Part shown: positions 24,863-32,329 of the stretch, piece by piece
Layout of the letters: each line of letters starts with the position of its first letter
How positions within the stretch are numbered: position 1 is the stretch's first letter
Source of the DNA: Verrucomicrobiota bacterium
Lineage (GTDB): Bacteria > Verrucomicrobiota > Verrucomicrobiia > Opitutales > Opitutaceae
Assembly: GCA_016209255.1 (NCBI GenBank)
Contig: JACQWL010000226.1
Location: 1 to 32,329 of the forward strand
Length of the DNA: 32,329 nucleotides
Direction of reading: 5' to 3'
The notes under the pieces: model-generated
The model's database searches: none
Told to the model about the DNA's origin: nothing
The model's input: only the letters and a program-made list of their open reading frames with translations
Program-made: the position numbers and the translations under genes

Positions 24863-27676
24863 CTACCGGGGCGGAAACTCGAACTCGGCCTTTACACCCG
24901 TCTTCGACAGCACCAGGTAGGCGCTAAACGGCTGGCCCCGTTTCGACATGAAACCCTCGATGAGATTCGTGCGGCCGTTTTCGAACAGGTTTCGCGCCTC
25001 CTCGGTGGAAATCTCCTTCTGGCAGACATGCCGCTTCAACGTGAACACGATGCGGTTGTCCTGATCCGGACGGCGGACATAGAACGCCTCGGGCGTTGCC
25101 AGAACCTCGCCGTGCTTGTGCATCTTGCTGTGGCCGACGACCACGGCCGTTGAAAGGTCGGGTGGCGTCCTGGCTTTCCGCGCGATCGGATTGCCGTCCT
25201 TGTCGATTTTCGGTTTCCGGGGTGGGAACTCCCACGCGATGCGATCATCGTGCCGCTTGAGAAACGCGTCGAACGGACGCCCTTTTTTCGAGGTGAAACC
25301 CTGGATGAGGTCGGTCCTGCCCTGCACGACCAGCTGGATCGCAGCCTCGCGCGGAATCGGCTTCTGGCACATCGACCGGCCGACGCGAAACGTCTGTTTC
25401 CAGCCTTCGCCGTTTTGCTCCCGCAAGATGTAGCTGTTGCCCGACTCGCACAATTCGGCGCCCGTTGCGGGATCCCGCCAGAACGGCTCGAGCGTGGCAA
25501 TGTCCTGCTTGTCGCCAAAGTCGTACTCGGCCTTCCATTTCCCCTTTTCCTCATCTTTGACGAGTTTCAGCGTGGCGGAGAATCGGCTCCGCGTCTTGGC
25601 CGAGATAAAACCATCGAGCGGCCCGACGACGCCTTTCTGGACGAGTTCGCGGACTTCCGCCTCCTCCATTTTCCGGCCCCCGATGACCTTGTAGATCATG
25701 AAATCGCCGTCGTGCGACTTGTAGCCGCGCAGTGTTTCGCGCAAGGGCTTCCCGTCCGTCGGCGCGATGATATCCGTCACGCGGGCGATGGAATCGTCCT
25801 CCTCAAAACCCTTCACCCGCTCGATGATGCCCTTGGTCGTCGCGGCGATCTCGGCCATGAACTTCGCCCGGGTAAACTTGCCGTGCTCGATCTGGCGGAG
25901 CTTGTATTCCCACTCGCCGGTCAGATCGGGCTTGGTCAGCTCCTCCGCCTTCACGGCACTGAGAAACTGCAGGAGCTGCTCGGCCTTGGACGTGGGAACG
26001 AGTTCGCGCTGCGCCCGATCCAGGTACTTCTGATTGATGAGGCCGTCGATCGTGTCGGCCCGCGTCGCCGGTGTGCCGAGGCCGCGTTCTTTCATCGCTT
26101 CCGCCATGTCCTCGTCGTCGACCAGTTTGCCGGCGCCTTCCATGGCCGACAGCAACGTCGCCTCGGTGTAGCGTGGCGGCGGCTTCGTGGTCTCGGCGCG
26201 CAGCACGGGATCGAGCGTCCTGGCTTGGGTGGGCGAGCCGTCCTCGGCCGTGAGCGCGGGCAGCGACTTTGAAACGGATGAATCCTCGTCGACGGTCGTC
26301 CGGCCGTAAACCGCCAGCCAGCCGGGGACCACGAGCACTTTCCCCTCGGTCTTGAAATCGTGGTCCGGCGCCACGGTGCTGATGCGGATCGTGACGTCGA
26401 ATTCCGCCGGCGGATAAAATGCCGCCACGAAGCGGCGGGCGATCATGTCGAAGATTTTCGCCTCCATTTCGTCGAGGTGCCTGGCCTCATGCGTTGTCGG
26501 GATGATGGCGAAGTGGTCGGAGATCTGCTCGTTGTTGAAGATGCGCTTGTTCGGCCGGACCCAGCCGGCATCGAGCACCTTGTGCGCATGGGGCGCGAGG
26601 CTGCCATGCAGGTTTCCCAACGTTTCGCGGACCGTCGGAATGTAATCTTCGGGCAGCGCCCGCGAATCCGTGCGGGGATAGGTGATCATCTTGTGGCGCT
26701 CGTAGAGGGCCTGCGCGATCTGCAAGGTGCGGCGGGCGGGCAGACCGAAGCGGTTGTTCGCCTCGCGCTGCAGCGTGGTCAGATCGTAAAGTCGCGGCGA
26801 CACCTGCGTGTTCGCTTTCTTTTCCTCGGAGACGCGGGCCAAAGGAGCGCCCGCAAGCGGGCTGCCTACGCAGGCGGCGAGGACGGCCTCGGCGAGGGCC
26901 TTTTCCCAGATGCGATCGACGCGGTCATGCTCGTCGTTTTCGTCGCGCTTGAAGGCCGCCCGCTGATAGGTGCCCTCGTAGCGGCCCCGGGCAACCTCGA
27001 ACGTCGCGGTCACCTGCCAGTAGTCGCGCGGCTTGAAATTCCGGATCTCCTGTTCGCGCGTGTAGACGATGGCGAGGGTGGGCGTCTGCACCCGGCCGAC
27101 GGACGCGACGTTGCCCGCGCGGGAACCGAACATGCGCTTGGTCAGGGCGCGGGTGCCGTTGATGCCGATGAGCCAGTCGCTTTCGCTGCGGCACCGCGCG
27201 GCGTCCTCGAGCCCGCGCATCTTTTCGCCGGGGCGAAGATTCCAGAATGCCTCCTTGATGCCTTCCGTCGTCATCGTCTGCATCCAGGCCCGCTGCACCG
27301 GCAGCTTGCACTTCGTCAGCTGGTAGAGATAGGCGAAGATGAGTTCGCCCTCCCGGCCGGCGTCGCAAGCATTGATGACCTGATCGACGTCTTTTCTAGC
27401 GAGGAGCTTCTTCAGCGCGCCGAAGCGGTCCTTGGATTGTTCGATGGGCTTGAGGCCGAATTTGGTCGGAATGATGGGCAGCGTCTCGAGCCGCCAGAAG
27501 CCGTATTTCTTCTTGTCGATGTCCTCCGGCATCTCGAGTTCCACGAGATGGCCAAGCGCGTACGATACGACAAACTTTTCGTTTTCATAGTGGTCGCCGT
27601 GCTTGGGGATTTTCCCGAGCGAGCGTGCGAGGTCGGCCGCGACGGACGGCTTCTCGGCGATGACAAGTGACTTCAT
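24863..27676 (-). CDS. topB: DNA topoisomerase III (type IA) with C-terminal repeats
   Basis: MKSLVIAEKPSVAADLARSLG toprim, NACDAGREGELIFAYLYQLTKC, MFGSRAGNVASVGRVQTPTLA, MITYPRTDSRALPEDY; multiple C-terminal repeats of the 'V..G.T.LI.GF.SKKGRPF.A.L' type. Confidence 0.93.
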   Translation of the reverse strand: MKSLVIAEKPSVAADLARSLGKIPKHGDHYENEKFVVSYALGHLVELEMPEDIDKKKYGFWRLETLPIIPTKFGLKPIEQSKDRFGALKKLLARKDVDQVINACDAGREGELIFAYLYQLTKCKLPVQRAWMQTMTTEGIKEAFWNLRPGEKMRGLEDAARCRSESDWLIGINGTRALTKRMFGSRAGNVASVGRVQTPTLAIVYTREQEIRNFKPRDYWQVTATFEVARGRYEGTYQRAAFKRDENDEHDRVDRIWEKALAEAVLAACVGSPLAGAPLARVSEEKKANTQVSPRLYDLTTLQREANNRFGLPARRTLQIAQALYERHKMITYPRTDSRALPEDYIPTVRETLGNLHGSLAPHAHKVLDAGWVRPNKRIFNNEQISDHFAIIPTTHEARHLDEMEAKIFDMIARRFVAAFYPPAEFDVTIRISTVAPDHDFKTEGKVLVVPGWLAVYGRTTVDEDSSVSKSLPALTAEDGSPTQARTLDPVLRAETTKPPPRYTEATLLSAMEGAGKLVDDEDMAEAMKERGLGTPATRADTIDGLINQKYLDRAQRELVPTSKAEQLLQFLSAVKAEELTKPDLTGEWEYKLRQIEHGKFTRAKFMAEIAATTKGIIERVKGFEEDDSIARVTDIIAPTDGKPLRETLRGYKSHDGDFMIYKVIGGRKMEEAEVRELVQKGVVGPLDGFISAKTRSRFSATLKLVKDEEKGKWKAEYDFGDKQDIATLEPFWRDPATGAELCESGNSYILREQNGEGWKQTFRVGRSMCQKPIPREAAIQLVVQGRTDLIQGFTSKKGRPFDAFLKRHDDRIAWEFPPRKPKIDKDGNPIARKARTPPDLSTAVVVGHSKMHKHGEVLATPEAFYVRRPDQDNRIVFTLKRHVCQKEISTEEARNLFENGRTNLIEGFMSKRGQPFSAYLVLSKTGVKAEFEFPPR
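26842..26869 (-). repeat. GTAG-headed palindromic insertion inside topB
   Basis: Reverse strand GTAGGCAGCCCGCTTGCGGGCGCTCCTT; GCCCGC/GCGGGC palindrome (26849-26862); encodes extra VGSPLAGAPL before the conserved ARVSEEKK. Confidence 0.5.
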
Positions 27677-27751
27677 GCGGACGCGAGCCGTTAGCGGCGC
27701 GCGAGCGAAGTGCAAGAAATAGTTTTCAGTTTTCCGCCGGGGGCGGAAAAC

Positions 27752-28111
27752 TCAGTGGCCGAGCAACACGATGGTTTTCGCGCCATTCTCCTGCGGCAAC
27801 ACGAGCAGCGGCCGGTCGCGCAACAGTGCAACCAACTCGTCGTCCGAAATAATATCGTAGCCGCGCGCCAGCGGGACGGGCTCGGGCGCCCGCACGTGAG
27901 GCGGCGGTGCGGATGTCCGGGGCGCGAACAAGAAGAGCACCAGCGCGAGGCCGACGGTCGCCCCTGCTGCCGCCAACCTGTGTCGAACGCGTCGGTGCTG
28001 GCGCGCGTGCGCGGCCGCACGCCTCGCCATCGCGCTGACGGGGCCATTGGCCCAGTCGCCTTGCAGCGTTTCGGCGAGCAGCTTGGCGCGCGGGTCGCGT
28101 GAGTCATTCAT
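27752..28111 (-). CDS. Anti-sigma-factor-like single-TM protein
   Basis: Start overlaps sigma gene stop; cytoplasmic segment, TM (LAAAGATVGLALVLFLFA), short C-terminal domain. Confidence 0.65.
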   Translation of the reverse strand: MNDSRDPRAKLLAETLQGDWANGPVSAMARRAAAHARQHRRVRHRLAAAGATVGLALVLFLFAPRTSAPPPHVRAPEPVPLARGYDIISDDELVALLRDRPLLVLPQENGAKTIVLLGH

Positions 28112-28721
28112 GGCGGGAGAGCGCGGCGACAAGGTGGCGGCGCAATTCGGCGCGAGCGCGGGTGAGGCGCGACTCGACTGCTTTTGGAGTTAGGTTGAGC
28201 CGGGCTGCCAGGCTGCGCACGTCGGTACCGGAAAAATATTTTTCCTCGAGCAGCGCGCGCTCGGCCGGCTCGAGCTGCGCCAGTGCCAGGTCGAGCGACT
28301 CGAACACGTGATTGTCGCTGGCAACAGATTCGGGGACCTGCTCCTCCTGGCCCGCTTCGGAGCGGCGCAGCAGGCTCCAGAAATTCTTCCGTCGTCGACG
28401 GCAGTCATTGAGCGCCGACCTCGCAACCACCCGCAGCCAGCCACTGAACATCGGCGCAGACTCGCACGGTCGGGCGTAGCGCGCGACACGCAGATACGTT
28501 TGCTGCAACGCTTCTGCCGCGAGGTCGTAGTCGCCGCGAGTGCCACCGAGCAGGTAACGAAAAAGGCCTGGGCCGTAGTCGCGGTGGAACTCTGACCATG
28601 CCGTATCGTCGCCCTGCGCGAGCGCACTCGTGAGTTCGCGCAGGTGCGAAGGCGACGCGGCTTGCTCCATGCTGGCGATGAGCAAGACGGAGTTCAGTGC
28701 GGAAGTGGCGGGAGAGGTCAC
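28104..28721 (-). CDS. ECF-type RNA polymerase sigma factor
   Basis: Sigma-70 region 2 (DYDLAAEALQQTYLRVARYARP...FSGWLRVVARSALNDCRRRR) and region 4 (LEPAERALLEEKYFSGTDVRSLAARLNLTPKAVESRLTRARAELRRHL); GTG start overlaps upstream stop; alternative ATG 28670. Confidence 0.9.
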   Translation of the reverse strand: MTSPATSALNSVLLIASMEQAASPSHLRELTSALAQGDDTAWSEFHRDYGPGLFRYLLGGTRGDYDLAAEALQQTYLRVARYARPCESAPMFSGWLRVVARSALNDCRRRRKNFWSLLRRSEAGQEEQVPESVASDNHVFESLDLALAQLEPAERALLEEKYFSGTDVRSLAARLNLTPKAVESRLTRARAELRRHLVAALSRHE

Positions 28722-29587
28722 CTTTTTTGTTCGGTCGGCGGCTGGGTAGGTCGCTTATTCGGTCTCAGGCCTTTGTCCGGTGAGATTGTAAGCTGAGAGA
28801 TGACTTTCCTTGCAACCATGATCGCCTCGGGTGGACCTGACACGAGCAAGATCGATGTGGCAGGATGAAACTTCAATCGTAGCACATCGCGGTCGTGAGT
28901 CGGATCAAGTTCCCAGGCCACACGAATCGCGCTGACGATGTCGTCAACTGACTGGTCTGCAAGGTAGGGCGCGAGTAGGAAGGAATCGAACTGCGCCGGC
29001 GTCACTCGCTGAACGGCTTGGGCGGGTTCGATGCGGCGCAACACCCCGATGAGCGAATTATTGCCCCCACCAGCGTGCTCCAGTTCAAAGCCTCGCGCTG
29101 CGAGCATGGAGCGGAGCACCTTGAAGACGGTGTCCAGGTGCGCATTGCGGAGGGTGAACGGCGGCACTTCCACGTTGAAATCAGCGCGATCCCCGGCCCC
29201 GATGATGTTGAACGATACGGCACGTGCCGTGGAGATTGTGGTTAGGAACTTTGAAATCGTGCCACCGGGGAATTCGATGCTGATCAGCCATGGCTGGTTC
29301 TTTTCCGCGTTTTCCAGCGATTCAACGCGGGCGCGTTGCATGGAGAATTCCGGATTTTTCTCGTCGAGGCCCCGTCGTTGGGCGGCTTCGAGTTCGGACC
29401 GCGCTTGGGCGAGCGCTGGCGCGAGTCCCGGATCTTCGGCCCGAGTCAACGACACTTCCGCCTTCGCCTGTGAATCGCGCGGCTTGTTAGCGTTGGATGT
29501 TGCCGCCGAGCCGGTCTGCGCCAAAGCAGGACCGGCCAGCAACGCGCCGAGAACGATGGCTTGAGATCGAAGGAGGAATTTTTTCAT
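28718..29587 (-). CDS. Exported protein with STN/secretin N-domain-like regions
   Basis: Signal peptide MKKFLLRSQAIVLGALLAGPALAQ; 'DFNVEVPPFTLRNAHLDTVFKVLRSMLAARGFELEHAG' STN-like; 'VDDIVSAIRVAWEL...LRLKFHPATSILLVSGPPEAIMVARKVISQL' secretin N1-like. Confidence 0.65.
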   Translation of the reverse strand: MKKFLLRSQAIVLGALLAGPALAQTGSAATSNANKPRDSQAKAEVSLTRAEDPGLAPALAQARSELEAAQRRGLDEKNPEFSMQRARVESLENAEKNQPWLISIEFPGGTISKFLTTISTARAVSFNIIGAGDRADFNVEVPPFTLRNAHLDTVFKVLRSMLAARGFELEHAGGGNNSLIGVLRRIEPAQAVQRVTPAQFDSFLLAPYLADQSVDDIVSAIRVAWELDPTHDRDVLRLKFHPATSILLVSGPPEAIMVARKVISQLTISPDKGLRPNKRPTQPPTEQKR

Positions 29588-29649
29588 GGGATGCGTGTTC
29601 ACAGGAGAATACGCACCTCGACGTAAAATCCTTCGCAGATAATAAAACC

Positions 29650-29919
29650 TCACCCGTCGTAAACGGTCGAGCGGTGGCCGACCGCGACGACGATAACGAT
29701 AAGGACCCTGTCTTCCAACCGGCAAAGGAGCCGCCAGTCGCGCACACGGTAGCGCCATAAACCGTGCCGGGAGCCGCGCAGCGGTTTGCCAAATTGCCGC
29801 GGATCTCGTGCGCCGCGAATCCGCTGGTCGAGCCAGTCGCGAATAACGCGGTCGGCCGCGGGGCCGAGGTCGCGAAGGTTGCGCACGGCCTCGGGCGTGA
29901 GTTCATATCCCCAATTCAC
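29650..29919 (-). CDS. RelE/ParE-family toxin
   Basis: ELTPEAVRNLRDLGPAADRVIRDWLDQRI..FGKPLRGSRHGLWRYRVRDWRLLCRLEDRVLIVIVVAVGHRSTVY. Confidence 0.92.
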   Translation of the reverse strand: MNWGYELTPEAVRNLRDLGPAADRVIRDWLDQRIRGARDPRQFGKPLRGSRHGLWRYRVRDWRLLCRLEDRVLIVIVVAVGHRSTVYDG

Positions 29920-30205
29920 GCCAGGCCTCCTCCGGTTTTAGCCGCTTGGCTCCGGAGGCAAGATGGCGCTCCCAGGCAGCGTCACCCAGGCGGGAGTCGA
30001 GTTCGTCTTCGACGGTCTCCCGCACTTGGTCGACGAGCGCCGCAAGACGGTCGAGGCGATCCGTTTCGGGAACGGCGTTCGCGCGCTCGAGGGCGGCATC
30101 AAGGATAAATTTGTGGGTGCTCACGCCGCGGCGGCGGGCAGCCGCAGCGAGGCGGCGTTTCGCCGCGGGCGTAAGACGGATCGTGGTGGTGCGGGTGGCA
30201 GCCAT
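29903..30205 (-). CDS. Ribbon-helix-helix antitoxin
   Basis: MAATRTTTIRLTPAAKRRLAAAARRRGVSTHKFILDAALERA; overlaps downstream toxin start. Confidence 0.85.
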   Translation of the reverse strand: MAATRTTTIRLTPAAKRRLAAAARRRGVSTHKFILDAALERANAVPETDRLDRLAALVDQVRETVEDELDSRLGDAAWERHLASGAKRLKPEEAWRELGI

Positions 30206-30240
30206 GTGGCACAGGTGTAGCACACGCCGGGAGCTGTCAA
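30203..30240 (-). promoter_or_regulatory. Toxin-antitoxin promoter/operator candidate
   Basis: Reverse strand TTGACA (30240-30235), 15-nt spacer, TACACC; 11-bp spaced direct repeats TGTGCTACAC / TGTGCCACAT overlapping the start codon. Confidence 0.45.
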
Positions 30241-30368
30241 AACGAAATCTCGCCGCCCTGTCGGGCTATGACCACGCGAAGCGTGGCATCGAGTTTTGGC
30301 GAGGTGTCGGCCGTGAACACGATTGAGGTTGTGCGGGTGGCTTGGACAGATTGAAGCTGAAACCGTAC

Positions 30369-32174
30369 ATGTCTTCCCTCCACGAACACCTCTGGAACCT
30401 CAACGCCGAAATGCAAAAGTCCTGGCTGCGGCAGGTCGACGCCTGGGACAAGACGTTGACCCGCAAGGCGCAGTTCGTGGCCGCCATCGAGACGCATCTG
30501 CGCGACAACCTCGCGAGTTTCGTCGCCCGGCTGTCGGACGCCGAGAAACATCTGCTTGCCGAATCAGCGCATCAGGGATGCCTGATCGGTCCTCGCGAGT
30601 TCGAGGCCAAATTCGGCGGCCCATGCCCGATGCCGAAGGGCTATTACGGTTACCGCGAGGAAGTCTCGCTGCTGACCGCGGTGATCTGCCTTCCGCGATA
30701 CGCCAACGAAGGCGAACCGGAGTTGGCGGGCGAATTGGTCGAGCCGCTGCGGCGGTTGCTGCCCAAGCCGGAGACGCCGCGACCGCGCACGCTGGCGGCA
30801 CTGCCGAAGTTCTGGCCGTCGGAGAAACAGTTTCTGGGCGGCGACAAGATTCGCCCGGTCCACGTCCACGAGGGTGAGCGTATCGCACCGGCCGAACTGG
30901 CCCGGGTGCTGCGGTTGATCCAGGGGGGCAAGCTCCAAGTCGCTGATTCCAGCCGGCGGCCGACGGACGCGGCGACGCGGTTGATCGGCGAGGCACTGTT
31001 GGTGCCTGACTTCGCGCTGGAGCCGCCGAAGAAGGAAATCGACAAGTGGACGGAACTTGGTGGTCCCGTCCGCGCTCATGCGTGGGGCGCGCTGGTACAG
31101 CAATGCGGCTGGGCCAGGCCGCGCGGCGGCGCGCTGACGCTGACCGCGGACGGCCAGGCGATGCTGCGCGGGTTCTCGCCGGAAGCATTTCGCGCGGGCG
31201 TGATGACGTTCCTCGGCGACGGCGAGTTCGACGAGTTGCACCGCGTGAACCACATTCGCGGCCAGTCGGGCAAGGGGCGGCGATGGCTTCGCAATCCTGG
31301 CCTGCGCAAAGCCGCCATTCAGGAGGCGATGAACGCGCTGCCCGTCGGTGACTGGCTGACCTACGAGGAAGCGCGGCGGATAATCGAGGCTTCCGGCCAG
31401 GAGTGGGACGTGCTGAAAGAAGACGCCGGCGTACTTTACTTCGCCGAACTGCGGTATGGAGTGATCAATGACATGGGTGGGCTCAACAGCCAGTTCTTGC
31501 GGACGCTGTTTCTCGAATCGTTCGCCACGCTCGGCCTGCTGGATGTCGGCTACGTGCATCCGCAGGGCCTCTGGCCGGACCTCGGCGATTCGTGGGGCAT
31601 CGACGACCTGAGTTTCTGCGGACGCTACGACGGGCTGCTTTACGTGCGGATCAATCCACTCGGCGCCTATGCGCTCGGGTATGCTGACCGCTACGATTTC
31701 CGCGCCGATCCGGGGCCGAAACTACTCCATCTCCTGCCGAACCTGGAAATCCACCTTGCGACCGGCGTGCTCAATCCGGCCGATCGCGCGAGTCTGGAAC
31801 TGATGGCCGTGCTGCAGGACAACGGGGTCTGGATGCTCGACGCCGAGCGCATTCTCTCGCACGTCGAAGCCGGCGGCACGCTAGCCGAGCTGCAGCAGTT
31901 TCTGGAGACCAATGCCGACGACGGTCTGCCGGAGAGCGTGCGCGACTTCGTGGGGTCGCTCGATCACCGCATCGGGGCCTTCCGGCGCGCACGCGATGCG
32001 GTGCTGCTGGAATGGGAAAACGAGGGCCTCGCGCGTCACATCGCCGACGACGTCGCAACCAGCGCGCTTTGTCACCACGCGGGCGGCAATCGGCTGGTCG
32101 TGCCGAAGGACCATCTTGCCGCGTTTCGCCGCGCGTTGAAGAAGCTCGGGTTTGTCATGCCGGCGGGAAAGTGA
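30369..32174 (+). CDS. XPB/Ssl2 helicase N-terminal domain-like (Helicase_C_3/PF13625-type) protein, standalone
   Basis: C-terminal 'LHLLPNLEIHLATGVLNPADRASLELMAVLQDNGVWMLDAERILSHVEAGGTLAELQQFLETNADDGLPESVRDFV' resembles the helicase-associated XPB-N pattern; no Walker motifs in this protein. TTG start at 30342 possible. Confidence 0.55.
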   Translation: MSSLHEHLWNLNAEMQKSWLRQVDAWDKTLTRKAQFVAAIETHLRDNLASFVARLSDAEKHLLAESAHQGCLIGPREFEAKFGGPCPMPKGYYGYREEVSLLTAVICLPRYANEGEPELAGELVEPLRRLLPKPETPRPRTLAALPKFWPSEKQFLGGDKIRPVHVHEGERIAPAELARVLRLIQGGKLQVADSSRRPTDAATRLIGEALLVPDFALEPPKKEIDKWTELGGPVRAHAWGALVQQCGWARPRGGALTLTADGQAMLRGFSPEAFRAGVMTFLGDGEFDELHRVNHIRGQSGKGRRWLRNPGLRKAAIQEAMNALPVGDWLTYEEARRIIEASGQEWDVLKEDAGVLYFAELRYGVINDMGGLNSQFLRTLFLESFATLGLLDVGYVHPQGLWPDLGDSWGIDDLSFCGRYDGLLYVRINPLGAYALGYADRYDFRADPGPKLLHLLPNLEIHLATGVLNPADRASLELMAVLQDNGVWMLDAERILSHVEAGGTLAELQQFLETNADDGLPESVRDFVGSLDHRIGAFRRARDAVLLEWENEGLARHIADDVATSALCHHAGGNRLVVPKDHLAAFRRALKKLGFVMPAGK

Positions 32175-32279
32175 GCGGCAGCAGAGGTGTGAGACCGAAC
32201 GTAACGGGGGCGCCTGTTGGCGGGAGCACTCTTTCACCTGCGAATATTCAGTCGGCCGCAACCTGGAGAGTAAAGAGAC

Positions 32280-32329
32280 GATTACCAACAGGTGGGCCGG
32301 CGACCTCCTGTCTTCGCCCTGCGGGCTAC
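32280..32329 (-). repeat. GTAG-headed REP-like element at window edge (possibly truncated)
   Basis: Reverse strand begins GTAGCCCGCAGGGCGAAGACAGGAGGTCGCCGGCCCACCTG; GCCC-GCA-GGGC stem and CAGGaGG/CCaCCTG stem. Confidence 0.4.

Noticed and set aside
30369-32174. Calling a complete anti-phage defence system
   Set aside because: Only one XPB-N-like protein and a TA pair are visible; no helicase, nuclease or methyltransferase partner lies in the window.
1-32329. Global reassignment of TAG to an amino acid
   Set aside because: TAG appears to be the genuine terminal stop of kup, the methyltransferase and the two small genes at 21952-22429, and no suppressor tRNA or pyl genes are seen here; nonsense mutation or sequencing error is simpler.

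Overview
High-GC chromosomal window. Gene content and protein style suggest Verrucomicrobiota, probably Opitutaceae (inference). Contents in order: a delta-60-repeat/Ig-like surface protein running off the left edge and interrupted by an in-frame TAG; a DesK/NarX-type histidine kinase and LuxR-type regulator pair (overlapping GTGA); metG; menF-menD, with menB separated about 11 kb away; a Tat-signal TIM-barrel protein; a glycosyltransferase/methyltransferase cluster with two paralogous GT39-like proteins; an SDR (3-hydroxybutyrate dehydrogenase-like) plus BKACE pair; kup; a small two-gene module whose first gene is also broken by an in-frame TAG; class II fba preceded immediately by a strong terminator; a Gly/Gln-rich membrane-anchored protein; topB; an overlapping STN-like protein / ECF sigma / anti-sigma-like operon; a RelE/RHH toxin-antitoxin pair; and an XPB/Ssl2 N-terminal-like protein at the right edge. 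The most interesting signals the ORF track does not explain are: (1) two genes with in-frame amber codons followed by clearly gene-like continuation; (2) GTAG-headed REP/REPIN-like palindromes, including a textbook inverted doublet at 18909-18959 and palindromic insertions inside menF and topB; (3) a gene remnant downstream of a GT39 gene; (4) a terminator abutting the fba start codon; (5) a 7-codon leader ORF coupled to BKACE. No rRNA, tRNA or CRISPR array was recognised. All homology calls are from reading the proteins; no searches were run.
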